The notes: generated from the sequence alone by a model not told the origin. DNA of 64,000 nucleotides from Dichomitus squalens LYAD-421 SS1 (GCF_000275845.1 NW_006766907.1:366333-430332); one strand, 5' to 3'; counted from the first letter of the stretch, positions 11,101-23,622 are shown. Program-made: numbers and translations.

Positions 11101-12982
11101 TTGCCACCATGGAGCAGTCTATCGAGGAACCTGCAGTAGTACGCATCCAGGTCTTCGGCGCGCCCTCTATCCAAAATCTCGTCCATCGCCGCCAAAGTAG
11201 TCGCCTTTCCGAGCTCAACTACTATGAGGTGCGCCCAGAGGAAGTTGCTCTTCACGCGCTCTCCAAGCTGCGTCAGGATAGACTCTCTCCGTTCCAGCGG
11301 TATGACAGTCAGAGCCTCGACAGACTTGGTGAGGTAGCAACGGATTGCAGACTTGACAGAGTCTTTGATGTCGAAGGGTGTATACTTTCTGAAGTTCTGC
11401 CGAGTGTCCGAAACGTCTTGTGAGCTAATCCACAAGCGGACGTTGCCTCGCCCTTTCCTGGGCGCCACGAAGTCGTCCAAGACGCCGAGGACGACATGAG
11501 CATTTTGAGTTGTGCTCAGGCTGTCGACTCCAGTTCCGCAGTCAGTGAGCTTCCTGAACTCCTCATCCACACCGTCAAGGAAGAAGATGGTGGCGGGTAG
11601 GTGTGTGGTGAGCTCGTGCAAGATTGACTGGACTCGCGATATGGGATCGGTTATTCTATCATTCGCGAGACGAGCAAGCACCTGGACGAGATCGTGAAAC
11701 GATTGGCCAGACAACTTCGAGTACGCTTCCCATAGCTGAGCGGCGAGCGATTTCAGAACCTCAAGTGCGGTGTGGTTCTGGTCGAAGCGAAAGTAGTGAG
11801 AGGCGATGAAGACTGAGGACTCCTTTTTGATAGCGCAGACGACCTGTCGACAGAGGGTCGACTTCCCTGATCCAGGGGGGCCGTACACCCACAACGCGGG
11901 AGATGGTGTGTTGCCCTTTCGCCAATCCTGGTATTTGGAGTGGCCCGTGATCCATTCGCAACACAGTGCTTCGATCTTAGCGTGTTGTGATCCTGGCAAT
12001 CGACCGTTGGCGGCAGACGTGAACCCGGTAGCAAAGGGCGAGCCCAGGAAGTCGCGTACACATTGGACTGCATGGCATGAGCGGACTGAACCCGCTATAG
12101 CACGGGATCGCTTACCTAGCTTATCGGTCTGCGCAAGTTCTTGCGAAACAAGCTCTGCCTGCTCCTTCAGACGCATCGTGTTGGAGCGCATTTTCTGGAC
12201 GATCTTGTCTAACTTGTCGCTGCTGAGGGACACGAAAGCAGACGCCAATCTGTGGGCCCCTGACAACTGGTTTAGCGAAAGGGGACGGCAAAAAGAAGGT
12301 AGCTTACTTGTACGATGAAGCTCGCGATATACACGGCTCCAGAAGTGAAATATGTCCACATAAGACTGACAGAGGATGTCGTCGAGTGCAGGGGAGTCGT
12401 TGAAAAGACGTTCGTAAGCCGAAAGGCGGTTGAGGTCGTGCGCCAAATCAGTCAAGGCATTGTCCATCGTCTCTGAGAGTTTGGAGTAACGATCGGCGAA
12501 CTAGGCGATGAGAAAAGTAGATCAAATGATCAATCCACGGTCAAAAAGTCCACGTAGGAGTATACACTGACATCAGCTAGAGCCCCAACGCAAGTCCATA
12601 CTACGCCCGAAATCGATGTGGGATCGAAGGATGCTACGGGACAATCAACTCCATGAAGTGTACAATCTGCCACCCACTTACTTATGTCAGTGACGGCGCT
12701 GGCATATCGTTTCTGGATAGCAACCAGGGCCTGTAAGACTCGCTTAGGTGTTGATGTTTTCAGCCGTCGCTCTCCAAAGTCTTTCTGGAGTTTGTTGTTG
12801 ATTTGGGTCAGTTCGAGAGGCTTGATGTTGGTCTGGACACAGTACTGGACAAAGAAGTTTCCCATCTTTGCCTTGTCATCTAAGCTATTGAGAAATTTCT
12901 GATAAGCGCGTTGAACTACAGACATTCCTCTGTTGCCCGACAGAAGCAGATACAGAGTCAGCGCAAGATCCCTGCCATCCAA
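8147..12982 (-). CDS. STAND/NLR-like P-loop NTPase with acidic linker and WD40-like C-terminus
   Basis: Minus-strand exons 12982-12572, 12500-9976 and 9917-8147 join in frame (phases 0 and 2) to about 1568 residues. The N-terminal helical region is of unknown type. The NTPase core follows: Walker A GPPGSGKSTL at about residues 344-353 and Walker B TIFFLDGVDEE about 100 residues later. This is the layout of fungal NACHT/STAND proteins, which act as signal-responsive oligomerising switches in non-self recognition or programmed cell death. After a helical middle region comes VSDSRLHFVVETWSYDAK, a single WD40-like ASFSADGRCLRIGS element, and a long Asp/Glu/Ser linker (about 110 residues). A beta-rich tail ends the protein. 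The last exon is uncertain, since a donor at 8169 could extend it, and a split into two genes is possible. The ligand is unknown. Confidence 0.75.
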
Positions 12983-15233
12983 CTGCTGTTAGACTTACTG
13001 AGCGGCAGCAGTCTGGGCTGAGGGCAGACTCGGAGGAGATGACATGGTTATCGGGGGAATCGAAAGGGTCTAGCGAAAGGGAGAGGATTGGGCAGTCGCT
13101 GAGGTGGACTCCCGTTCGCGATAAGGATTATATGACTCTGCCGAGCATGTTCACGATCCCGATGCCCAAGGCGTCTACCGTCCTTAGCAGGATGGACGTC
13201 AGTGTCATTGCAGAGCCATGGCACAAAAATCTCATCTCCAAAGTGTTTTGCCTGGTCACTGGGGCATAAGGGCCGGATGGCACGATTCGACTTGGAATGA
13301 TCATGTGGCGGTAATAGGGCAATGCAAGGCATCTTCCATGAACACAGCAGGTCGTTGACAGGTCTCATGTCAGGAACAGAAGACTTGACATGCGTCTTTA
13401 GGGTTCAAGGGTCAGAAGCACTCGCAATACCTCGCCGATCAGTGGATAGTTCACCGCCATGGGTGCCACAAAGCGCGGTGGTAGTGACTATTAACCGTGA
13501 CATGTCATCAGAAACACGGGTGCATTTGCATAATGGCTCGACGCCTTGAACCACTTAGCTCTCCCGCGCATATCTTCAAGTTGCTCACCCGCAACTCCGT
13601 ACAGCGTTCCGATGCTAGAGCAGAGAACATTGAGAGACCAGTCAGAACGTGTGCAAACCTTGTGACAGAGGCCAGCGCACCCGACGACGGTGCGGAACGT
13701 TTGCCCAGCTTATATAATGGTCACCTTAATCGAGCAACTTAGGTCTTACGCCTTATACCGACTTATTGCCAGCTTAAGCATCTTAACGCCCTTAAATAGG
13801 GGTTGAAGAGCCATTAAGTAATTCGCATCTTCCGGCCACGTGCCAAAGCCCGTAGCAGTGATAATACCGGTGCTTTGCATGGAATCGCGTGTTATGAAGT
13901 ACGTTGGGGGTACCGGTGATGGAGTGGAAGGCATGTATGGAGGTATATTTGTACATTAATTGTACTCTCAGGTCTTGCTGTGTGTTTCTACTGTTGCTTG
14001 TGGATTTCATGTCAGCGAGCATATTTGTCTAGGAAGTAGGCTAGAATACCTTGTGGTATGTAGGATTTGGGAGTTGACACTGGAAGCACGACTGCAGTTT
14101 GATTCCGGTGTCGGGTAGATCAGGCATCCTCCTTACCGTACACCTTTATCGGGCGTTGTCTCCCCAGAATTCCTTATGAATGGAGTCTGTGTGTTATTGG
14201 AATACATGTATCACCATTTATGCACATATTTCGCGCGATGTCATTGTCAGGAGAGGTTGACTGACTTCGGGATCAATGCCAAGCGCTGGCTGAGAATAGC
14301 CGAGCATATCGGTTCATTTGCCGCCATCAAACGTCAGTGCAATCAAGTACAACACCCAGGTGTTACGTCGTGCTTCTGCTTGTGCTAACCGGGCAGCCAG
14401 CAGTCGATTTTGGAGTCAGAACTAGGATCTCAATACGACAAAACATGAGAAAAGCAAACTGTAACACTGGAAATCCTCGAAGCTTGAAGCACAAAGTCGG
14501 ATAAATCTAGATTCTGAGACCTGGAAAACAGCACCAAACACGATCACGGACTTGAACGCACGACGCGCGACCTTGCCCGCCTATTTTTTGTACAGATGCA
14601 CCATCATAGGCATGGGGAACGTTCACAGCGCCGTAGAACCAGAGCCTTGTCCGAGATCTCGATCAAGTCGGAGATTGGAGAGCATCCTGTCAGCCTGAAA
14701 CATGGCCGACCTCTGCACTTACTAGAGACCCAGGCCTCAGGACGGCGCCTATTGTGAACATAAACTCGTGGTAAGTGCATTTCTGGCAGGGACTGCCTCA
14801 CACTATACTTTTTGCACCGCTCATCTCGAACTGCCTAGGCCATTTCGAGAGCCAAGAGATTGCACGATGGCTTCCCTCTTTGGTGGCTGTTGAAGATCTA
14901 CAGGGACCCTGCAACGCGAAAACAGCGCACTTGCTGCTCATGGATATTTGACAATCTGAACACCTGGAAGCTGTTGTGTGGGTTCGATACTCGTGGAGCG
15001 CACCACCGGTTCTGTGGGGCTGTGATCGGACTGTCCGCATTAATTGCATTCTTTGGCCTCGCGCCTTTGGGGTCCTTCCATGAACGCGTGCCGCAGCGTT
15101 GATTCGCGTCGCCGAGAACTCGGAAGGTAGAGCTGCCGGGAGCTGCTTATATGCCGCACCCGTCTAGGAACACCTGCTCCGTATCTGTGACTCTCAGCAC
15201 CTCTTTCGATCCAGAGACTTGAGCAGTCTTCTC
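12983..15233. other. Gene-free intergenic region
   Basis: About 2.25 kb with only short frames of non-coding character and no consistent splicing. The start of the NLR gene might extend slightly into 12983-13045, where an ATG precedes MSSPPSLPSAQTAAAQ. Joining that to the gene would need an implausible 27-nt intron. Confidence 0.45.
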
Positions 15234-17561
15234 ATGACCACTCAACTGTCTGACCCCTCCGGTATACCAGCCGAAGTGAATGCTGTACCCGATCCTCCAT
15301 CTAGACCTCAGCGTACCGAGATTGCTCGTTACGACTTATAGTGGGTTTGACGCTACCGTTCACATGCTTCAAACTAACTGAGTCCGTTACAGTTTCAATC
15401 AGTACGCGTTCTTGATTGTCGAGTCACGGCAAACACTAAAGAGTCTTTGCAGGCGCAATTCCCGATACGAGCTCCGAAAGTCACGAAGGCCTGCGACGGT
15501 CGAAAAAATCAGCAGGAAGAAGCCTATCCTTCTTGTCAAGCGACGCATCGACTCCAGGGGTCAACTCGAGGGTACAGTGATAGAGATTCATCACGAAGGA
15601 TTGCAGGCTTTGTTAGCGGAAATCAATCGGGGGGTGAAAGGACTCGATCTAACAAGCAAGACACCCTCGGTAAGCCAATTGATGACGTTCGTCCATGAAT
15701 TAGGATGCTGAGTGACACTATAGGTTAGCCGGGAGTTGTTCTTCCATTCGCGCGCGCAACTTGTAGAGAGGGGTCGGACCTTAGAGGCATCCCACCAGCC
15801 TCAGGATCAAGACCTCATGGACGGGATCAAAGCAGCCCTACGCCTCATAGAAGAGGATCTCGCCGACACTATCAAGGATTTCAACTTACTCGTAAGCAAG
15901 AAGCAGATCACCTACGCGTACCTCTGGGCGCTTTTCCCTCCGAACTGCTATGTCCACGGCTACGACTCTGCTACCGATCAGCATTTCGTGGCTCACGCGA
16001 AGGCATCGCAATATCGATATACTCGGGAAGGAAATTACTTCGAGATCCAATGCGACATCATCGTTCACGACGCCACCGAGTTCGGCCTCGCTGAGTACGA
16101 ATTCAAGATCCCACAGTTCTCAGGAGCGTACTCTATCCTCGAGTTGCCGGTCTGCCCCCTCGACTACTATCCAGATAGCGCAGCACTTCGTGAGAAAGCG
16201 ATATCCCGGGGAAAGGTCTATGCGAATTTGCGCATGCATTTCTACCAACACCAAGGCATAGCGACCCTTTGTGTGGGCAATGGGTTAAGGCTGGTGGTAG
16301 GTCTCCTACATCTTTTCCTCGATAAGGAGCTAACGGCTTGAATGCGAAGACCAACGAACGAGTCATGGTCGACGTTGAGTCCTTCTTCAGGTACCAAGCA
16401 AGGGCTAGTTTCGCGCGCACTGTCAATCGTCGGCTGAATCCGGAGGAGCTATCAGACCTTGAACTGATGATTTGCACTCCGGTGCTCCTCGGTTTCTGCT
16501 TCAATACCAAGTCTTGGGGTGCGTCCCAAACACACTTGTTCAGACTACATCAGTGATAGACATTCTGGTCCAGGTGCCTTCGCTATTGACAGAATCACGG
16601 AGGTAGCTTGGTCCGATGAACCATTCGAGAGACTAGTGCTTCCGAAGAGGCACAAGCTTCTCATCCAATCTCTTGTCACACAACATGCATCCCGTCCTGC
16701 AGGATTCGACGATATCGTTGCCGGTAAAGGGAGAGGGCTGGTTGGATTGCTGTGCGGTAATCCAGGATGCGGCAAGACCCTGACCGCTGAGGCTGTCGCA
16801 GAGATCACGCGCAAGCCCCTTTACACAGTGAGCGCTGGCGAGCTCGGCACCACCCCGGAGGACACCGATGGCCACTTGCGGCGAATCTTACGCCTCGGAG
16901 AGCGTTGGGATGCGGTCGTGCTCCTGGATGAGGCGGACGTCTTCTTGCAGGAACGGGACAAGACTGATGTATCGCGAAATGCTTTGGTCTCGATCTTCCT
17001 CAGACAGGTCGAGTACCACCCCGGTATCCTCATCTTCACCACGAACCTCATCCAGCAGATGGACCCCGCCTTCGAGAGTACGTGGTCACTGCTTGAGCCG
17101 GTCTGGAAAGGAGTTGACGTACGATCCGTGCAGGCCGCATCCACTTCTGCGTGAAGTACGCAGACCTTGATTTCGCCTCTCGCAAAAAGGTCTGGCAAAC
17201 ATTCCTATCCAAGGCTGGCGTCGCCGATACGGCGATTGGCGAACGCGACTTGTCTCATCTAGCGAAACACCCACTGAATGGACGCCAGGTTCGTCTCTCT
17301 TCTCTTGAAGATGGGACTATCTATTGACTACTCTCGTAGATCAAGAACATCGTCAGTACGGCGAGGTCTATCGCTTCCTCTGAATCTTCCGCACTAGCAC
17401 CCAGCCATGTGCAGACAGTACTAGAGGTCATGCAGGACTGGCACTCCGCGAAATACGAACGTACCTGGAACCTTCATCCCATCGTCCTTGGTGCTGCCGG
17501 TGTCGTCTGTTCCCTGGTTTATTTGCGGCGGTTCGGTGCGTTAGTGCTCGCTTCCCCATGA
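15234..17561 (+). CDS. AAA ATPase with DUF7025-type N-terminal region
   Basis: Seven exons (15234-15340, 15393-15669, 15724-16270, 16330-16518, 16574-17077, 17134-17288, 17340-17561) fit in phase and give 666 residues. The N-terminal two thirds match the DUF7025 family: TYAYLWALFPPN, EYEFKIPQFSGAYSI, then NERVMVDVESFF. A single AAA module follows, with Walker A GNPGCGKT, sensor-like AGELGTTPE, Walker B VVLLDEADVFLQ, FTTNLIQQMDPAFESRIHF and a C-terminal lid. Such proteins are probably hexameric unfoldases or remodelling ATPases, but their substrate is unknown. The tail has a hydrophobic run (IVLGAAGVVCSLVYL) before RR, suggesting a membrane anchor. An alternative last intron (17536-17616) would replace the end with VNRWARLRSIRWLELHF, stopping at 17693. 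Confidence 0.9.
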
Positions 17562-19313
17562 CCCGCTGCTGAAGATTCATCTAGCACGATGGTAAGCTGT
17601 CTGTGTTCCTCCGCAGTGAACCGATGGGCCCGTCTACGATCGATTCGTTGGCTGGAGTTGCATTTTGTATGTTTCGTATCTGAGTCACAATAGTCTTTTG
17701 AGGTACCGTGACGGAGAGATTAATCTCATGGTGATGGCGAACAAGCACCAACTCGTTTGCCCAAGTTGCCCTTGACGTTGTCCACCTACGATGTGGTTCC
17801 TATGGACCAGCTCGCCCTTCCTCTGAATATGATCAAACGCCCAACGGCATCCGGTCGTCCCGTCTCGTCTAGTCTACGATGGAACAGGTACTCCATTCAC
17901 TCAGGCCTTGACACTTGTGCACGACACACATTGCAGGAAAAGACCCCAAAATGACCGGCATCATGATAGACTGCGCAATGGATCTTTTCGCATTTCCAAG
18001 CCGGCCAGTTTCCCAGCTACATCTCTGGGAACCCGCGCATGGTCAGGTCCATCTCCTGCGTGACCGGTTGGACACTATACGCGTCCAAAGGCTTCCCAGA
18101 ATGAAGCTGAGAAGGCGGACGGGGTTGCCAGGCATCTCATTATCCTAGATTTGGACGCTATGGTCTGGGACCAGCACCTGATAGATGGCGTCCGAAGAGG
18201 TGTGTGGATGTACACGAGAGCGCGGAGATGAGTGACACGCGACAGAACACAAGGTGCGCGGGCATAACACGGAGCAAGCGAGAGACGGGACCACCAAGGG
18301 TTAGGGCAAATGCATGGAGTAGACGGCACGCAGATGGACGTGACTAGCACACCGAGCGACATAGTGCAAATATCGACATATTTCCGGATATGAGGCCCAT
18401 GCTTGTATAGTACTACACAGAGAGCATACAGGAGGGGATTTCAACACCGGTGGCCTATCAGGGGGTGGGGGAGAAGGCGGGAGGGATGACACACAGATGG
18501 AACGTACCTTATACGCAAGCCTCGCTCTACCGTAAGGCGCCGTCACACCAAAGTGGCATGGACGCATCCCCTGTGCACTCCCTTTCCTGGACCACTGACA
18601 TGCTGCGTGTAGCTCGAAGTTGTCCAAGGAGGTCGAGCAGAGCGAGAAGAGACGGCGAAGGGGCAGACGAACGAGGCAGAGCCAGCATGCATGCGGATGG
18701 CGAGCGCTTAGTGTGTTTCCACTATTCGGCACAGGTTACGCTCGTGGGATTTCCGCGTGATGCAGCCGGGTACATATGCTTGACATGCATCTCCCAGTCC
18801 CTCCTTCCGCCGTATTGGTCGACGTCAACTGGCAAGGCAATTACCTCATGAGTCTGCATTATGAGTGCCCAACATTGTCTCACGATAGCTCGTCCTTCCA
18901 GGTTGTAGAGATAGATGGGGTCAATCACTGTATTGCTTCCGAGTCATCGTTCCGCCGCTCGTTTCTGGGACGCCATCGTTGTTCTTCTGTCTCTGCTCGG
19001 TCTGGGTTGCCTGATCGATGACCTCAAACTTATGTACTGAACACGTCTCTAGCTTTTGACTTCCACGCCAGGCTGCGCGATGCGTCGTCGAGCCGTGCTG
19101 CATCCGCCATTGTAATTGACGTGCAACTTGGTCTTACACTGGACACGTTATGTAGGTCTCTGATATCAGTGCGCCACCGCGATGATGTTCATCGTGTCTT
19201 ACCGTACTCTCTTCTCTAGTCGATGCATCGGTCAAGATGCTTCCGAGTTTCACGCCAGAATGCGACTACATGAGTCTCACGACGGAGCAGCTGAGGCGCA
19301 TCCCCCAGCCAGC
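17562..19313. other. Gene-free intergenic region
   Basis: The first 130 bases may hold an alternative final exon of the AAA ATPase (17617-17693). The rest contains only short frames with no recognised motif. It includes the promoter of the downstream membrane-protein gene, where I could not pick out a firm element. Confidence 0.45.
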
Positions 19314-20869
19314 ATGCTTCTCGCCGTCGTTGTCGCTCTATTGCAGTTTGTGAACGGGCAGAGTACGAATGCTACCTGCTCTGACGACTATGACTGGGTA
19401 TCTCCTCTGGTCATGGCATACGTCGACGATATTGTGACGCTGATATGATACTTGCAGATGCGCAACTCGAAAGCTCAGAGCCCTTGCCTGATCACCGCCT
19501 GGCTACAGTACCCGTGCTACGGTCGTGCGTCTCCTGCCCAAGGTATCTGACCTGGATGCGTGCGCTGACTTGGCCCCCATAGCCTTTCAAGTTCCAGGAC
19601 TGCCTTCAGGCCCGTATTCCTATTCGGGACCATTGAATGGCTCTGCATACCCATGTGCATGCAATACAGTGCTCTATTCAATGTGGGCGGCATGTGCTGT
19701 ATGTCAAGGGGCCGGAATCAGTCGCATATACCCGTACGTCTCTGAGGTGGTCTGGGCGTAGGTGCGACTGACCACTTGTCTTATCCAGATGGTCGTCCTT
19801 CTCCGAGTACTGCTCGAAGGTTTCGGTCGAACAGCACGTAGTTTCCCCGCCTGACTATATAGAAGGATGGAAACTGACTGATTCACTCTAGATACCCCGA
19901 ATTAATACCCAACGACACCGCGGTACCTCTTTGGGCATACTTACCACTCGCAGTAAGTGCCTCGTACCATCCGTTGTCTCCAAGTACCCTTTTGATCCAT
20001 TGGTTCGCAGAACAATACGTTCAACCTGGCAGCCGCAAAATCCAACGCCTCAGAAGGTGAGCCCGCACAACTCCAGCTATCTGCCTATCATTGTTCATTC
20101 ATAACTTTGGCGATTTCTCCGATATGACCGAATGAAACCTCGTTCGCATCCTCGCCACAACGTTGTCGTTAGCCACCTCGAACTCAATCTCCTCATCACG
20201 GCTCCCTGCCTCCTCTGCCTCCACCCAACAGATGCATCACACCGGGAGCCTCGGGGTCACTGCCGGAATAGTCGGCAGCATCATCGGCGTGGCGGCCATA
20301 GTCTCGGCGCTCGTCATAGTCGTCCGCAAGTGGGGAGACAGACTAGCCCGAAAGCGGGCTGCCACAATGGTCGGTATGGACGAGGTAGGCACTGTATTGG
20401 TCCGGCAGTGGACGAACACAACGGCCGGCGTTGGCGAGCGGATCCTCGATACCGCTCGTAGGTCCCGCATCGTCGTCGTCGACAAGTGGCGCGCTACCAC
20501 ACGCGCCTTGGCGCGCCTCCGACGCAGCCGTCGGAGCGGCAGCGCCCCTCCCGGTCCACCGACCGTCCACAGGCTCGTGAATCTGAGCCCACTCCTCTAC
20601 GTACGTGCATCGCACCTACCCATGTGCATGTTTGATCCACCGGCGGGCATCTGATCCCCGTCACGTCCTTTCAGAACCCCGACGACCCGCGCACGTTCCC
20701 GCCGATGCCTTCCCCAGAAGAGATTGACCTGTATCGTCGCCACGAGGCGCTGCAGCCGATGAAGTGCGCCCGGTCGTTCACTTCGGTCGCTACGGGCAGC
20801 ACTGCGGCGGACCAGTCCCCGTTCCCAGCCGTGGCGGGTTTCCCCTGGCGGCCCGAGGGCGCTCTGTAA
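19314..20869 (+). CDS. Cysteine-rich secreted/type I membrane protein, fungal family of unknown function
   Basis: Eight exons (19314-19397, 19458-19521, 19583-19733, 19789-19833, 19892-19952, 20011-20056, 20173-20600, 20675-20869) give 357 residues. A signal peptide MLLAVVVALLQFVNGQ is followed by a Cys-rich ectodomain. It contains the pattern SPCLITAWLQYPCY, PCACNTVLYSMWAACAVCQ, EYC and IPNDTAVPLWAYL, which recurs in many basidiomycete proteins. A Ser/Thr-rich stalk precedes one membrane helix (GIVGSIIGVAAIVSALVIVV) and a basic cytosolic tail. The fourth intron keeps the frame only with a GC donor at 19834 (GC-AG). The location should be the cell surface with a cytosolic tail. No function is known for the family. 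Confidence 0.85.
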
Positions 20870-22260
20870 ATTGTGGATGGGTGGGTGTCATGGACCTGGG
20901 GCTCCACGCGGTGGTGCAATGAATGAGTTGCTGTTGCGGTCCTCAGCGGGCTGACGTTGTCGGCTGACATATCTGGCGCATTGTGTATCCACATCTGCAC
21001 GTATACCTATACCCTTTTGGACTCGACAAGCGACTGATCCGATCCCGGCCCCCTCTCGCTCGTTCTCTTCGCGATAGAAGTCCCGTACGCTCCGGCGGCG
21101 GACAGATCACGCGCTCGCGTGCAGTGGCGCATCGAAGAGATGGCGAGGTTGGTGTGCTCGCCATACAATACAACGTTCCGAGAAGCGCGTCGAACGTACC
21201 GTGCAATCACGACATGGCTTCAGAGGTTCTAAGATCCGGTCCTGGCCCGAAGACAGCTTCCATATGTTGCCCCAAGCGGGCGTGGAGGGTAGGTGCCCAC
21301 CATGCGAGGCATTTGGTTAATCCACGTGGCGAGGCTGAGGAGCCTGCGTTGCGGCAAAATCTCTCCGTCGTCGCAGTCGTCGCCGCAGGAAAGTCGTGGA
21401 CGCCATGAGAGAGGATGTATCAGTCCCCGCGGCCAGGAAGATTGCGAAGAACACGTCGCCTACCGTCCACGACAGCCCAACATCGGTCGAAGTCTTGCAA
21501 TCAGTTCCTGTGATACTCTTGCTGTTCGCCTCGCTAATGGCCAGACTGTCGTGTACACATATCACCGCTTCCTGGACGAGCAGATGTGTTACATACCTTG
21601 CTGCCGGGTCCTGTGCGAGGCACAGGACTGTAAACTACAGAGATCGAGCCCGCGCGGCACAACGTAGTGGGCGTTAGTCGGATGCAAAGATTGCCGTGAC
21701 ATCTTCCCTTGCATGGTTCCTGACGACGTGAGCTGGATCAATTCGGGCAGCAGCGCATCCGGATTATCAGCGATGATACTATGAGCTTACTATTCCCGTT
21801 GCCCTTGCATGCAAAGCCGGAAGTTGAAAAGCGACCAGTGGACGTTGTGGTCCGGACTCGGAGAAACCCGGATCGTTTGTCGAGGCCAAGATAGGTAGCT
21901 GAAGCGCCCACGCTGACACTTCGCTCGGCGACCCAGGCTGGCTTTCCTCCGGCCACTTTGCCTATGGTTGCCACCTCATACCGTCCGTCAGTATTCTGTT
22001 TCCCACAACTGAGGATTCAGTAGTCGAGCGTAGGCTCTAAGAGCTTCATACCAGAAGGCGTGCCAACACCTCCGGTTCGAATCACGAAGATCCTAGTGGG
22101 TCGGTGTCGTATGGCGCAAATTATATTGACATATCCGTTCCAGCAGTAGCGGTGCAGGTGTATATATATATATATATAGTACACAAGTGCTTGTCTCAAT
22201 GTTCGAGATGAGAGCACTGAGGTCCTTCTGGCGTTCTACCGTGGCGCAATCACGGCGCAA
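20870..22260. other. Gene-free region with a (TA)9 microsatellite
   Basis: There is no supported gene. A minus-strand frame near 21317-21565 has a short hydrophobic run followed by arginines but no start, splice partners or known motif. A (TA)9 tract sits at 22161-22178. Confidence 0.45.
22161..22178. repeat. (TA)9 microsatellite
   Basis: Nine uninterrupted TA units lie about 80 bp downstream of the stop codon of the small minus-strand membrane-protein gene. Confidence 0.95.
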
Positions 22261-22627
22261 TCACGGTTTCCGGTCGCCTTGGACCGTCCCGCGAACGTCT
22301 GCCGAGTTCAGCCGTGCGTCGCTGACGCCCTTTGGCGCGTCATCTCCTGCACAAGGAGTTCAGAGGTCGCGTGACGAAGTGACAAGACGAGTGTACGCAC
22401 TGTAGATGGAGGCGGGGCCCTCTTCCTTCTTCGTTTGCTTCCCCGCGACGTACATGTAGCCCAGGGTTCCAAAAACGGCGGTGACGGTGGCGATAGCCTG
22501 CGCAGTCGTCATAGAGCGGTGAGTGATCTCTCATGCGACGGCTTGCGAGCGGCAGGGGGCATTGAGGACGTCGACTTACCAGGGTACGACCGGAGCCTCT
22601 TGCCTGAACACCGGAATTGGCAGGCAT
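22261..22627 (-). CDS. Small single-pass membrane protein, 76 aa
   Basis: Three short minus-strand exons (22627-22580, 22497-22401, 22346-22261) join exactly in phase through two GT-AG introns to 76 residues. The N-terminus MPANSGVQARGSGRTL leads into one hydrophobic helix, AIATVTAVFGTLGYMYVAG. A charged tail follows: KQTKKEEGPASIY, then DDAPKGVSDARLNSADV. The size, single helix and basic flank resemble small mitochondrial inner-membrane subunits such as fungal ATP synthase accessory subunits. I cannot match it to a named one. No exon is longer than 97 nt, so single-frame scanning misses the gene. Three exons with consistent phases and good splice sites are the main support. Confidence 0.68.
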
Positions 22628-23439
22628 GGCGAGTAGAGTGCGTTGAATTGATGAGCGGTCTTTCTGTCCGTGCGTCGACGGAGGTGCGAGATGGCTGGAT
22701 GTGTTTTGGAACGGAGGGGACGTCGCGACAGTGCTTATAACCTGCTCTATGACGTCATGGTGCCCTCGCTAGGCTGGCGCATCAGGCGCTCCTGGCTCCA
22801 TGCACAGACTTGCATACCAAACGCATTGATGGCGCAAACGAGCAAAGTCATACTATCCAAGCACACGTCCCCTTGATATAGTTATGACGTCGTAAGAACC
22901 ATGGTGCACTCTGCCCTTATAAATCAAATGCCAGTGGTCAACATAACCATCGAGGCGTGTCGCGGTGGTATCGACAAGTATCGATGAGAGAGATGAACAA
23001 GACAGCGCCGCGCAGTGCGATTGCTGGTTCGGAACGACCTGCCCGATCTGAGATACATACCGCCAATTCAGACGGTGTCCTACTTCGAGCGGGGCCGTGA
23101 AAGCGAGAGTTTCTTGGCTTAAAGTCGACGTCTGAACATCAGGTTTAGGTGGCGATTTCCAAGGGACGCTTAACACGAGAAGTCCAGGACTTTCAAGCCC
23201 AATACGTCGTGAACTCCTGTCCTCATTCCTCCGACCACGTTGGTACCCAGTGCGGGACACTCGAAGGCATACATATCCCAAACCAATCATGAGTTGGCTG
23301 GCATAACGTCGCGTAAGGGAGCAGGCTACGCCAACAACTCCCGAAGAACACAATACGATGCGAACCCTTCAAATGTCTGATGCACCGAGCTTCCAGTCGA
23401 CTGACCGGTCCCAGAGTACCCCAGAGAGAAGAGGCTTCC

Positions 23440-23622
23440 CCCGACGACACAAGCCGGCAGTGCAGTGGCAAGGTCATCCCGTCTCCGCGTTGCAAGCAGA
23501 GCGCAGAGAGCAAGGGCGGCAAAAATAAGATAACCAAAAATGAAGGCGGTGCCTTCATAATAGTGGTTAAACTATTAAGAACAGATACTACACTTGATCT
23601 AAGCCAAAAGGCCAGAGTGGTG
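23440..23622 (-). ncRNA. U2: U2 spliceosomal snRNA
   Basis: The minus strand carries the diagnostic 5' part of U2 between about 23622 and 23560. It has the 5' stem with GGCCTTTTGGCTTAGATC, then AAGTGTAGTATCTGTTCTT, which contains the GTAGTA that pairs with intron branch points. A hairpin (GAAGGCACCGCCTTC) and the Sm site CATTTTTGG follow, then a GC-rich 3' region that may form the terminal stem-loops. The 5' end is set by comparison with the usual distance to GGCC and is good to a few bases. The 3' end is an estimate. The gene would supply U2 RNA for the short introns seen throughout this window. Confidence 0.93.

Noticed and set aside
12983..13045. Upstream N-terminal exon for the NLR gene (MSSPPSLPSAQTAAAQ)
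   Set aside because: Joining it in frame requires a 27-nt intron, which is too short to be credible without RNA data.
21317..21565. Small membrane protein on the minus strand
   Set aside because: It has one hydrophobic run and an Arg-rich end, but no plausible start or splice sites and no known pattern.
22070..22100. A T-loop-like GGTTCGAATC suggesting a tRNA
   Set aside because: The flanking bases do not pair as a T stem, and no anticodon or acceptor stem can be built around it.
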